A stretch of DNA of 64,000 nucleotides from Platanthera guangdongensis (GCA_039583875.1 CM077158.1:122695900-122759899), one strand, 5' to 3'; shown: positions 19,824-31,215, counted from the stretch's first letter. Notes: a model not told the origin generated them from the letters alone. Program-made: numbers and translations.

Positions 19824-22666
19824 TGTAACGCCCCCGGTTTTTCAGTGCTTTGTTTGATCTTTGGCTTGCGTTACGATGGCGTATTTCCTGCTTTTTGTCG
19901 TTGTAGAGCGTGGTCTTAGCTCTTAGGGTTCCCTGTGTAGCCTGTTTGTAGCCTGTTAGCAAGATTCCCCAGCTAGCCGGAGTCCGTTTGATGACTCGGT
20001 TGGGCCTCTTAGGGAATTCTTGTGTTTTGGCTTCGGGAGGTGTTATCCCGGGTTTTGTTCGTCGAATGCTAATTTCGACTTCGTAGTTGTGTTCGTAGCG
20101 TGGTTTTTTAGCTGCGGCGTAAATTTCGTCTTTTTCCGAGAAGTTTCGGGTTTCGGGTTGTTTTGATATTGGGTGTAAATAATAATTATTATGTTGATTG
20201 TTTATTATTAAAACTGATATTTATAGTCTTGGGTCAGAATTAGGGCTGGGTTCCTTTTCTCCTTTTCCTGTGTCTCTTCTTGATAGAAGCCGCCGCCTGT
20301 GCGTGAGGAAGAGAACCGTCGGACTACCCTAGCCTTCGGACGCCGATTCCTGGAGATTTAGCGGTCGGAATTCAGTTTCGAGAGTGGATCTGGACTGCCC
20401 TCGCCGGGATCTGCATTCTTTCTGCTCCTCAGCTTGCTGCTCTGCGGCCAGAGCCGTGAGCGGGGGAGGCCGCCGACCAAGTTTTCTGGTATTTAGGCAA
20501 GTGATGCCCCCTCATCCTTGCCAAAGCTGATCTTTGTCTTTCTTTCGAATTAATTTTTATCTCTTTCTTGTTTGGATCTTAGGTGTAAGCTAGGGCTTGT
20601 TCCCGATTATACCGTGGTTAGTGTAGAAGGTTCCAGTTAAATCTCAATTTTCCTGAGGGGTTGTGTCTATTAGGGACAGTTTTGGTTCGGTCTAGGTCGA
20701 GTAGTTACCATTGCCGATGGAGGTTGTACTCGAGAGAGAGAGAGAATCCCCGTTCTCGTTTTTTGGTCGTTTGCTGGATCTGGCTCCTGTAGCCAGCTGG
20801 GGTGTCGACACTGTTGTGTCGACACCGGCCAGTCTTGGTCGACACCGGCCAGTCGTGGTGTCGACACTTGGTGTCGACACCAGCAGCGGTAGTGTCGACA
20901 CCATGTGTCGACACAGTCCGCAGTGGTGTCGACACTTGGTGTCGACACCAGCAGCGGCAGTGTCGACACCTTGTGTCGACACCGGCCGCAGTGGTGTCGA
21001 CACTTGGTGTCGACACCAGCAGCGGCAGTGTCGACACCGGCCGCAGTGGTTTCGACACTTGGTGTCGACACCAGCAACGGTAGTGTCGACACAAGGTGTC
21101 GACGCCGGCTGCAGAGGTGTCGACACTTGGTGTCGACACCAGCCGCGGCAGTGTCGACACCTTGTGTCGACACCGGCCGATGTGGTGTCGACACTTGGTG
21201 TCGACAACGGCCGCGGTTGTGTCGACACCTTGTGTCGACAACGGCTTGTCGTGGTGTCGACACATCGTGTCGACACTGGTGATGCGCTTGTTTTGGGGTC
21301 AGGTAGACTCGGGGTTGGTTCGGGTTAGGCGTGCAAGGCCGCGTCGGCTGGACCCGACGTTTTTTGTCTTGGGTTTGTGTGTTTCTTAGGATTGTTAGAG
21401 TGACTTTTTACCTAGGGGGAGGCATTGGGTGTTCGACTAATTTCTGCATACCGACTCTTGGGTTGTGGTAGGTGGTGGAGTTTTGGTGGCCTCTGGAGGG
21501 GTGGTTTTATGTGGAGAGCTGTGGCCACCACCTTTTGCCCCGGTTTGGGTTGGTGTGTGTGGGACCCTAAAGCTGCCACTGTTTGACCCCTTAGCCCTTT
21601 TTTGGTCTGATGTTGGTATTGTATTCAGATCCATGTTTTGACCACTGCCACTTGCCCACGTGTTAGGACTGTTAGTCCCTTTCCTGATTATGCTTTCCTT
21701 TCTTTTGGCATATGAATATGTCTTGATGCTATTGCAGGCTCTCTCTTGGTAAGGCATTTTGGTTTTATTGCTCGCACTTGGTGTGCTCTGCGGTGTTTTT
21801 GACAGCATTCTTTTCTTACTGTCATCCCCTTTTCTTTTGCTTATTGCAGTTTGTTGCCGGGTTTGTAAACCCTTCTTCTTATTTTTGCTAATTAATTTAT
21901 TGCTCTATTTTACCTCTTGATTGTTTCCTTGCTGAGGTGTTCCTTTCTTGAATGCCTCAGGTCCAGGTTCTAGCCAGTTCAGCGGCTAGTTCTTTTGGAG
22001 GGGTTGTTGGTGGCCTCTAGGGTTGCTGAGATAGCTGATCCCCGTTTTGTTGTGAGGTAGTTCCTTACTTTTCTGTATAGACATACATACTCGCTAGTAG
22101 GTTCGTGTCAGGTTATTGACGCCCGCTGGTGGCTCCTTGTGATGTTGGATATGAAATTAAACTGCTGATTTTGCCTTTTCGTGGCTGGTTACTTGCTTCT
22201 AGGAAGGATTTATGCTAGGTTGCATGTTAGATATTTTAAAACCTAAAAGTAATGCTATATGTACTTCATGCATAACATGTTTTCTAAAACAATTACACTA
22301 TTTTTCCTCAGCGTAAAACACTATCTTTTATACCTATAATATTCACCTTAGAGTCGTGCATACCATGAGTCGTCCCCCCGGGGACTCTGGTGCTTATTTA
22401 GGGTGTCAATTTAATTGAACCAAAGTATTTTCTGCTGCGTATAGATATAATTTTACCTGTGGACTAGCTGATCCACTGTGCGAAGGGATGCGGCCATCCA
22501 ACTTAACTGATTTTCTTTCATAATTAATCAACGTGTTTCCCTAAAATCTAAGGTTTGGAGTTTGCCTGAGCGTGTGCAGTTATCCCCTGCACAACGTGGC
22601 ATCACGGACACGTGTTATCTCTTACTCTGATACGATTTTATCGTTGAGAAAATGCGGGTTATGACA
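19824..22666 (+). repeat. 3' LTR of gypsy A, full length
   Basis: 2843 bp from TGTAACGCCCCC to GGGTTATGACA. The GTGTCGACAC array occupies 20802-21273, roughly 1.0-1.45 kb into the LTR. A TATA-like stretch (TATTTATAG near 20217) lies upstream of the array, so the array may be transcribed, unlike in other elements here. Followed at 22667 by the gag of copia D. Confidence 0.92.
20802..21273. repeat. GTGTCGACAC array with strict 13/21-bp alternation (gypsy A LTR)
   Basis: About 27 copies of the 10-bp perfect palindrome GTGTCGACAC. From 20858 the start positions run 20858, 20871, 20892, 20905, 20926, 20939, 20960, 20973, 20994, 21007, 21028: steps of 13 and 21 in alternation, a 34-bp module. The 3-bp spacer is TTG, CTT, CAT or AAG; the 11-bp spacer alternates mainly between CAGCAGCGGCA and CGGCCGCAGTG, giving a 68-bp higher-order unit. 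One 13-bp step is missing after 21028. Because the word is self-complementary, all frames on both strands translate as VDT, CRH or VST repeats. Confidence 0.95.
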
Positions 22667-23602
22667 ACTGCAGATAAGAAGAAGAGTCAACACCAAAGCA
22701 AGAAGGAGAAATCCTTTGTTGCTAAGAAGGAGAAGATCTTGTCAGACCAATCTACTTCAGAGTCAGAATCTAAAGCTGATGCCTACATTGGTCTATATGC
22801 AGCAGATGAATTAGAAGAGTTTCTCCAGGTGCTGAACTCTATATATGAACAAGAAGACCATCAGTACAAGGGACTGATGGCTGTGTCAGAAGAAGACAAA
22901 TGACATGATCAGCCTGGTCCTAGTAAGGTACAATGTCTTTCAGATTGCAACACTGAGTCAGAGTCAACAACATCTGCATCTAGTGATGTGGATTGGTCTG
23001 AGTCTGAAGGTGATATTCATCAGCTGATAGATGAATATAGAGATTTATTGCAGGTACTTAAGAAGAGCAAAAATCTGGCCAAATCTCAGGCTAAGGAAAT
23101 TGCAGATCTTAATATGGCTGCATTAGATTCAGAGAAGTTGCTGGATCAAAAACTGAATGAGATTGACAGATTGAAAAACATAACTGTTATTCAAATGGGC
23201 ACAATCACATTCAAGAATGATCAGATTAGAAATCTGGAGGTTAGACTTCAGAAAGAGAAAGTGATTGTGGCTAGTTTTTCTAAGCCAAAATCTGTATTAC
23301 CCTTAATAGATGACTTTGTGTCACAAAAGGGTAAGGCTGGATTAGGGTTTAAGAAAACTGCCTGGACTACTAAGTCCAAATCTAAAGGCAAAGCCCCAGT
23401 ATAAAACAAGAAGCCTGCTGTAGAACATTCAGCTAGGGTTATACCTAAACAAAGGTATAACAAGTTTGAGTGCTGGTGTTGTGGCAAGGTATGCCACATT
23501 GCCTTAGATTGTTTGCACAATTCCAGTGTCAAGGAGAGTAGCAATCTGTCTGGTAGAAGAACTACAGGCAGATTTGTCAAATTTCAGACTAACATGAACT
23601 AA
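22667..23602 (+). pseudogene. gag: gag of copia D, C-terminal part, with stops
   Basis: The reading frame enters from the A LTR, so any ATG in that LTR is spurious. Lysine-rich and acidic stretches (DQSTSESESKADAYIG) lead to a TGA at 22901; the frame resumes with a coiled coil (SEKLLDQKLNEIDRLKN) to a TAA at 23402 and then a zinc knuckle CWCCGKVCHIALDC (about 23470-23511). It ends at TAA 23600. Same coiled-coil-rich design as B gag. Confidence 0.82.
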
Positions 23603-23650
23603 GGACCCAAAACTTATTTGGTTTCTAAGGTTAAGTAATCTTTATTACAG

Positions 23651-26345
23651 GTGAGTCCAAGTGGCCATGCCCCTATATGGTACTTGGACAGTGGATGTTT
23701 CAGGCACATGACTGGAACAAGGGGGTTGCTGAAGGACTACACACCTATCATGGATGGCCCTAACGTAACCTTTGGTGGTTCAGAAAAAGGAATCATCAAA
23801 GGATTTGGTAACATTTCTAATAATCAGATTACTATCTCTCAAGTGGCCTATGTGAAGGGTTTGAAACACAACCTTATAAGCATAAGTCAGTTGAGTGATT
23901 TAGGATATGATAGTTCATTTATTAAGAATGGATGTCATATCAAAAGGTCAGGTGATCAAAAGGTCATAATGACAGGATATAGAAAGAGAAATGTTTACTG
24001 TCTTAACTTTGTGCGTGAGAACAATGTTTCTCCTATTTGTCTTGTAGCTGATGAGAGAGCCTCTCATTGTGTTAAATGGCACAAGAGGCTGGCCCATCTT
24101 AACTATAAGACTATTGGTCAACTCTTTAGCAAAGAGTTAGTGAGGAATGGTCCTCAAGTTAAGTGTATAAAGGATGGGATATGCTCAGCTTGTCAAAAAG
24201 GCAAGCAGACAAAGTCCACCTTTCATAGCCTTGAAAACAAGGATTCAGTGAGGTGTCTTTACCTCTTGAATATGGATCTATTTGGTCCTATGCCAGTTCA
24301 TAGTCTAGGTAGGAAGGTCTACACATTTGTGGTGGTAGATGACTATTCTAGATATTCCTGGGTGTTCTTTCTAAGAAAAAAATCTGAAACCCCAACTGTC
24401 TTATATAGTTTTGTTAAAAAAATTCAGAATGAGTTGAACGGTACAGTGGTCAAAATCAGAAGTGACCATGGTACTAAATTTCAGTCTGAAAGAATGACAA
24501 GACTATGTGAAGAATTTGGGATTTTTCAAGAATTTTCCTCACCTAGAACACCACAGCAAAAAGGTATTGCTGAAAGGAAGAATAGAACATTGATAGAGGC
24601 TGGTAGAACTCTATTGATTGACACTTCTCTCCCAGAATATTTCTGGGTTGAGGCAGTAAACATTGCATGTCATGTGATCAATAGGTCTACTATCACCAAG
24701 ACCCACAAAATGACTCCCTATGAGATTGTGAAGGGTAGAAAACCAAACTTATCCTATTTTAGGATCTTTGGTTGCAAGTGCTATATACTTAACAATGACA
24801 AGTCTTATCTAACTAAGTTTGCTGCCAAATCCCAGGATGGGATCTTTGTTGGGTACAACAACAATATTAAGGCTTATAGGGTCTACAACTTGATTACTCA
24901 AGTTGTAGAAGAGTCTGTACATGTAGTGTTTGATGAAACAAGACTGATTAACTGTGAGTTGCCAAGTAGTGCTTGCAGTTCTACAGGTATAAATGAGAGA
25001 ATGGATAAGCTTACCATTACAAAAGATTTTACTGCGAATCAGGAAGTGAAAAATGGTGGCTGCTATCCAGGGGGAGTACAAGACTCTCCAGATGCTGAAG
25101 AAAACTAAGAGGTACATCTTAATGAAGAGCCTGGAGGTGTTCAACCTGAAGATAGACTACCTCCAGCTAATAGACATTTAAAGGATCATCCAGCAAATCA
25201 GATAATTGGTGATCCAAGACATGGAGTACAAACAAGGTGCAGGAATCTCAACGCAGTTCTTTGCTCTAGCTTTCTATCACAAGTGGAGTCAAAGAGATTT
25301 GAAGAAACTGTTCTAGACCCATATTGGATTGATGCCATGTAAGAGTAGCTGAATCAGTTCAGAAGGTGAAAGGTCTGGAAGTTAGTTCCAAAACCAAAAG
25401 ACTACAACATCATTGGAACAAAGTGGATCTTTAGGAACAAATTGGATGAGAATGGGATCATTGTGAAGAATAAAGCAAGACTTGTTGCAAAAGGATATAG
25501 GCAGGAAGAAGGTATTGACTTTGATCAAACCTTTACCCCAGTAGCAAGACTGGAAGCAATTAGGATGTTCCTTGCTTATGCAATATATCAAGGTTTCAAG
25601 GTATTCCAAATGGATGTAAAATCAGCATTCCTGAATGGAAATCTAAAAGAAGAAGTCTATATAGAGCAGCCCTCAGGTTTTGTTGATCCTCTTAAACCTG
25701 ATTATGTTTATATACTTAGGAAAGCATTATATGGGTTAAAGCAAGCCCCAAGGGCTCGGTATGAAACCCTGTCTAGTTTCCTCATTGAGAACAAATTCCC
25801 AAGGGGGAAAATAGACAAAACTCTATTTCTTAGGGAGTCCAAAGGAAAGATTATCCTAGTCCAATTATATGTAGATGATATCATATTTGGGTCTACTGAA
25901 AGTAATCTTTGCAGAAAGTTTGCAAAACTTATGCAAGGAAAATTTGAAATGAGCAGTATGGGAGAACTTAAGTTTTTCTTGGGTCTCCAAGTAATACAGA
26001 CTGAAGATGGCTTGTCCATAACTCAGTCTAAGTTCACCCTGGAGTTAATTAAAAAGTATGGTATGGAATCATCCACTACCATGAGAACTCCTATGGGGTC
26101 AAGTGTGTATCTTAGCAAAGATGATGCAGTGAAACCTGTAAATGAAACTTTGTATAGAGGGATAGTTGGCTCCCTCTTATATCTGACTGCTAGTAGACCA
26201 GATATCATGTATGCTACATGTGTCTGTGCTAGGTACCAAGCATGCCCAATAGAATCTCATCTGACTGCAGTCAAAAGAATTTTGAGATATCTTAAGGGCA
26301 CACCTTATCTAGGCCTTTGGTCCCTGGGAATGAAGATTCTCTACT
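23651..26345 (+). pseudogene. pol: pol of copia D (PR-IN-RT), broken
   Basis: In order: protease WYLDSGCFRHMTG; HHCC domain (WHKRLAHLNYKT ... CSACQKGK); integrase D (LLNMDLFGP), D (IRSDHGTKF) and E ([10 protein letters not shown]). TAA at 25106 ends this part. The linker to RT has stops at 25340, 25346 and 25367. RT then follows in the same frame ([33 protein letters not shown], catalytic YVDD near 25869) up to a stop at 26344. A frameshift near 26320 moves RNase H to another frame. Confidence 0.9.
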
Positions 26346-26811
26346 GACAGGCTATTCAGATGTAGATTTTGCAGGTTGCAAAGAAGATAGAAAAAGTACT
26401 ACAGGCACCTATCAATTTCTAGGTGGAAGACTAGTGTCTTGGTGCAGTAAGAAGCAGACCAGTGTGGCAATCTCCACAGCTGAGTCAGAATATGTTGCTG
26501 CAGGAAGCTACTGTGCACAACTTTTGTGGATTCAGCACCAGCTAGAAGACTATGGTATTCAAGTAAGTAGAACACCTTTGCTTTGTGAGTCTACAAGTGC
26601 TATTTCTATTGCAAATAATCATGTGACACATAGTAGGACTAAGCACATTGAAATTAGATACCATTTTCTTAGAGAACATGTAGAGAAAGAGGACATTTCA
26701 CTAGAATTTGTTAAAACAGATTTTCAAATTACAGATATGATTACTAAGGCTCTAGATGAAACTAAATTCAATAAGTTTAAAATTGAATTAGGAATGTTGA
26801 ACTTAGATTAG
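26317..26811 (+). pseudogene. RNase H of copia D
   Basis: Continues pol after the frameshift: GYSDVDFAGCKEDRKSTTG, AISTAESEYVAAGSYCAQ, SRTKHIEIRYHFLREHV and a terminal KIELGMLNLD. The catalytic D, E and D positions are present. Homologous to B residues after 11740. Confidence 0.88.
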
Positions 26812-26838
26812 TTTAACAAAATTGGCTAAGTAAAATGG

Positions 26839-27245
26839 TGTCGACATTCTAGAGAAATGATGTCGACACATCTAGTAAGTCAGTGTCGATACTTCAGAGA
26901 AGTAGTGTCGACACATCCAGAGTAGGTGTCGACACATCCAGAAGTGGTGTCGACAATTAGGTTCAACACAGATTTCGTCGAGTGGAGTATCGACTAATCG
27001 TCGAGCGCAGATGTATAAGTGTCGACACATAAGTTATGTCGACTATATTGGTGTCGACACATAGTAGTCAACACCATTGTCGAGACTTAAGTAGTCAGTA
27101 TCGACACTTTTCAACAGTGTCGACACATTTAGAGGAATTTGACGTGCCTTTTCACCTTCGTTTTTAGAAAGGTATAAATAGGTTCACAACATTGTCTGTC
27201 GACACGCTTTCTATAGTTTCGAGACTAAAACTTTGTGTCGACATA
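26839..27245. repeat. GTGTCGACAC array between pol and ORF3 (copia D)
   Basis: About 15 copies or near-copies of (G)TGTCGACA(C), irregularly spaced by 15-40 bp. Near 26975-27010 there is also TCGTCGAGTGGAGTATCGAC and TCGTCGAGCG, which are words of the B type. The array surrounds the TATA box at 27173 and continues to the ORF3 leader. Same location relative to pol and ORF3 as the B array. Confidence 0.88.
27173..27180 (+). promoter_or_regulatory. TATA box upstream of ORF3 (copia D)
   Basis: TATAAATAGG is a canonical plant TATA box 108 bp before the ORF3 ATG (27281), with the palindromic array immediately upstream. It supports an internal promoter for ORF3; no transcript data are available. 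Confidence 0.6.
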
Positions 27246-27280
27246 TCTCTCATCTAAATTCAAGATTTCACTTAACCCTA

Positions 27281-30045
27281 ATGGCACCCAAGCTTGAAGA
27301 GAATGTCAATGAAGGATATGAGCTACTACGCAACACATTTGACCATGCGGAACGAGAAATTAAGGATGTTGTAACCCTAATTACTGAGAATGGGTTGGAG
27401 TTTCTAGTTTCTGAACCAACAAAGATTTGGAAGAAGGAAATCCAAGAATTCTATGGCGCTGCAACTTTAGATTCAACTGGATTAAAGATCAAATCAGTAG
27501 TTCAGGGAACTAAAGTCAAACTTACTTTGAAGAGCTTGAGAAAAACTTTTCAACTTCCAAGAACTCAAGAAGATGAAGGTGTACCTGCATCTACAACAAG
27601 GGAAGCACTTCAATGGTGTGGATTGGATCCCACCTTGAAGATTAGAGCTGCCATGAACAGAAAAGGAATGAATCAGCAAGACAAATTTCTTTCAAAAATA
27701 GTTGGCAAAGTCATCCTCTGCAAGCCAGGGGGACATGATAGGATTTCTGCCTACATGTCCAGCCTGATGACAAGGATCATCTACAGACTCAACACTGATT
27801 GGTCAGCAGTGATTTTTGAAAAGATTAAGGAAGGTATTAAGAAGCCCAATCTGGGTAGAATTATGAGTCTGTACTTAGATGGAACTATTCCAGAAGTCAT
27901 GGAACAAGCAATTGGTTCTAAGATTAATCATATGAGGAGAATGGACATTTGGATTATCTCAAGATGGGATAGGGTCCTACCTAAGGACATGCCTGATGAG
28001 GAAAGGCAAGAGGTTCCTGAGAAATCTACAGCACAAGAAGTTCCTGCACAAGACCCTGCAGATGAAGCACAAGTGCAGGGGGAGCAACCATCTGCTAGCC
28101 CCATCCACCTGGATCCACTCCAGGGGGAGCCTCACCATGAGGAAGTGCCTACTCACTTGGACAGTCAAATGGCAACACAAACAATTCTTGATGTAATACA
28201 TGAAGTAAATCAAGCAAATTTCAATAATGAAGATGAACTGCTAACTGAATATTTGATTGATGTTGACCAGGCAACACAACTAAACAATCAAGCACAAGAT
28301 GTTATCTTGGAAGATACATCTATTGCTGCTGATGCTCCATAGATCACAGTACCTCAAGTTCCTACTCAACAAGAGTTTACCTTAGAAGAGCTGTTTCCTG
28401 ATATTGAGGGGGAGCATGCTGGTTTTGAGGCGGAGAAAACTGCTTTTGATGGAGAGCAAGCTAATCTTGAGGGGGAGCATGTGAGGTCTCATAGGGAGAC
28501 TGCAAGAAATGAGGAGGAGCAAATTAGAACTGAAACTGAGGAGCAAAGGACTCAGGGGGAGCTACCTAAGACTACACAAGAATTGTCATCTAGTCCAAAG
28601 GATAGAGTTGATATTGCTAGTACCTCAGATTCAGAGGATATAACTGAGGTTCAGGCCAAGAAAAGAAAGCTCATGGTCTTTAAAAGAAGGAGTCAAAGCT
28701 ACAAGAAGGCACTACAAACAGTTGCTCCACAGCCTGCCCAAACAATAGATTATAGTTCTTTGTTAGTATCCATGCAAGTGAAGTTGGATGAGCAAAGGAT
28801 TGCAATGGAGAAGTATATAGATGAAACACACAAAGATCTCCAATTCTCCTTGGTTCAAGACATCAAATCCATAATTTTTGAGGTGAATCAAAATAAGAAG
28901 GAAATGACTGATTGTTTCCACAAAGGAGGTAATGCAGTGGTTTTCCTAGCCACCCACCAAGAGAAAATCAAGACACAAGTTGATGATATAGCCCTTAAGC
29001 AAGGCTATGTCTTAGAAAATCGGATTAGGATGAATGATAATCTGACTGCATCCCATAATGCAATTATTACTGAACTAAAAAATGTTGCAACAGCCCAGCC
29101 TGCTGATAAGTCTAAAGCCAAGCCAGAGTTTGATAAGGAGAAGTTTGATAAGGACTTCCAGGAAGGCATAACTGCTGTCAGAACAGCTATTGAGCTGTCT
29201 CAAAAGACTATTTCTGGACTGTTGCTAAAGTTAAAAGGATTTTATAAGCATGGTGTTAATTTTCTGGATGAACAAATCAGATTTCAGAAGGATGATCTTA
29301 GGGATAATGTGGCCAGAGAAGTCATAAAGACGGAGAGAGTATAGGTCAAAGCTGGATCTGACCATGCTAAATGGATATCCAAAAGCATCAGAGCCACACT
29401 TGGATATACACCCATGTGTGATGATGACAATATGGCTGAATCTGGCATACATCCTGCTGTTTTTGGAGGTGAACAAGCTGAAGTTGCTCAAATAATTTAT
29501 CCTCCAGCAGATTTTGAGATGATACATCAAGAAGTACAATCAATGTATAGCCCTCCAGAGGGTAATAAAAATATTATCATTGAAAAAGTAGACAAGCCAG
29601 TGTCAGAGGCAGTTTTGAAGGAGCAAGAAGCTTTATTATCTAAAAGAGATTCAGAGAACATGCTGAGTTAAAGCCAGATTTTAAGCAGTGGACTCCTACT
29701 TCTAGAAATATTATACTAACTACTTGGAAAGCTGCAAAGGACAATACCCTAGAGAGGGGCAAATGGTACTCTGAACAAGAATGGAGAAAACATGAAGCCA
29801 TACAAGAAGCCATAGTTCAGTACAGAATAAAGGCAAAACTTGGGAAGCTACCTCCTAATGCACAGGAGCCTAGCAAATATTTCTCAAAGCCTTATCATTA
29901 TTTTGAAAGACAAAAGATAAGGGCTGAAGAGCTAAAGAAGAAAGATCAAAAGGGCAAGAAGCTAGTTGATGACACTAATGTTCCAGTTCAAGCCAAGATT
30001 CAATCAGGCAAGGGCATTGTCATCAAGGAGCCAGAGCAGCCTTAG
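27281..30045 (+). pseudogene. Third ORF (SIRE 'env-like' ORF3) of copia D, broken
   Basis: ATG at 27281 (MAPKLEENVNEGYEL) chosen over the non-ATG upstream extension into the array. The N-terminal 260 residues share the layout of B ORF3 (IKEFY-like segment, KIKSVVQGTKVKLT, SKIVGKVILCK) but diverge strongly. In-frame TAG at 28340 and 29342, and a frameshift near 29660, break it; coding text continues to TAG 30043. The middle is acidic, with several EGEQ/EGEP/EGEH repeats from AGGGGGAG tracts, then KAKKRK-type basic and long helical segments. No transmembrane segment seen. Function unknown. Confidence 0.75.
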
Positions 30046-30314
30046 ATTAGATTTACTAGATTTTATCACATTGTAAAATTTTAGTGTTTAAAATCTATGT
30101 AAACTTCTATTAAAGAAACTTTTGTAGTTGAAGCAAAACATGATTAATGCTTGTTCTGTGTTAGCATTATTATTATTCTGTGATGATTTGTTTTATATAT
30201 TTTGTTTAAGTAATTTCCCTGTCATATAATGCTGTTATACATCATATTGTGTATTTGTTATGTATGGTGTATATCATTGACTAAGGGTTATGACTTCTCC
30301 AAATACGGGGAGAT
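30046..30314 (+). other. 3' untranslated region and PPT of copia D
   Basis: AT-rich, no coding sequence; ends in AATACGGGGAGAT (30302-30314) just before the LTR start. Confidence 0.8.
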
Positions 30315-30458
30315 TGTTGGGTACATTGGAAAATGTGTACCTGATTTGAAGAAGCCTCACCCTACTCAATGATATGCATCAAGGTGTATTTGATGTGTTT
30401 TGAGTTTATATGTGCAGGTTAAGTAATTGCAGGAAATGCAGAAAAATTTCTAAGTCCA

Positions 30459-31060
30459 TGTGTCGACACCTAGAGAAGCAGTGTCGACACTTATGAAGGC
30501 CTGTGTCGACACTGGAGAAAAGCTGTGTCGACACTTGGAGTTAATTTTGTCGACACTTGGAAAGGCTGTGTCGACACCAGAATCAACTGTGTAGACACCC
30601 AGAGGCTGTGTCGACACATAGTGAAGCATTGTCAACATCAATTGTGTCGACACCAAGAGGCAGTGTCGACACACAGAAGACTTTGTCGACATCAACTGTG
30701 TCGACACACAGGACTTGTGTCGACACACATCAAAGGTTCAACAAAGTAAAAGAGAAGAAGTATTTGTGTCGACACACAGAGGCACTGTCGACACACAGAA
30801 GATCTTGTCGACATTAAATGTGTCGACACACAGGACTTGTGTCGACACATGACAGTATTTCAACAAAGTAAATTTGTATGAAGAAAAGAAGTGACTGTGT
30901 AGACACCACAAAGGCTTGTATCGACACATTCTACAGAAGGTTGTGTTGAGTAGTATTAACAACAACAAAGGAGCTGTGTCGACACCACTAAGGCATGTGT
31001 CGACACTTAGTTCACTTGTGTCGACACTTAGTCTACTTGTGTCGACACATAATGAAGTTC
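30459..31060. repeat. GTGTCGACAC array in copia D LTR
   Basis: Around 22 copies or one-mismatch copies of TGTCGACA with spacers of about 10-30 bp, clearly less regular than in gypsy A. Short phrases recur around them (CACAGAGGCA, CACAGGACTTG), showing local duplication of 60-100-bp blocks near 30660-30850. It ends about 145 bp before the TATA box. Confidence 0.9.
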
Positions 31061-31205
31061 AGTCTAGACACTTTTAGACAGAGACGCTATTTCAAGAAGT
31101 GACTGGATGACTTGACAGCTGCCATTTCTAACCAGTCTACTTCAACTGTCAAAGCTGTCAGAAGTTTGTTAGAAACCGGATCAGCCGGTTACCATGGAGG
31201 AAGAC

Positions 31206-31215
31206 TATATAAAGG
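31206..31215 (+). promoter_or_regulatory. TATA box of copia D LTR
   Basis: TATATAAAGG, a good plant TATA box, lies 0.9 kb into the LTR, downstream of the palindromic array. It is the likely U3 promoter of the element. Confidence 0.65.

Larger units (their letters stand above)
980..22666 (+). mobile_element. Gypsy A, chromovirus-like, split by copia B
   Basis: This Ty3/gypsy element has a truncated 5' LTR (980-2205), PBS, leader, gag, PR, RT, RH, IN, polypurine tract (PPT) and a full 3' LTR (19824-22666, 2843 bp, TG...CA). Copia B (5332-17455) splits its RT. The order PR-RT-RH-IN marks gypsy. The IN C-terminus ends in a chromodomain-like VESATWELESAMRE stretch. gag and the first half of pol share one frame but carry many stops. 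Comparing 980-2205 with 21440-22666 by eye gives roughly 35-40 differences in 1.2 kb, about 3%. The exact lineage (Tekay/Del-like?) is uncertain. A is inserted in the gag of copia D. Confidence 0.9.

Noticed and set aside
20802..21273. CRISPR-like array
   Set aside because: The repeats are 10-bp palindromes with two recurring short spacers, in a plant retrotransposon LTR; no cas genes and no unique spacers.
20670..21389. Long overlapping ORFs in several frames on both strands across the GTGTCGACAC array (VDT/CRH/VST repeats)
   Set aside because: The word is self-complementary and contains no stop in any frame, so both strands stay open by composition. No conserved domain and the region is LTR.
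22652..22670. ATG start for D gag
   Set aside because: The ATG is in the A LTR; D gag enters from an upstream part now displaced.
27281..30045. Infectious-virus-type envelope gene
   Set aside because: No signal peptide, membrane span or cleavage site visible; better treated as a SIRE third ORF of unknown role.
30450..30968. ORFs in the D LTR with VDT/CRH repeats
   Set aside because: Same cause: translation of the palindromic array.
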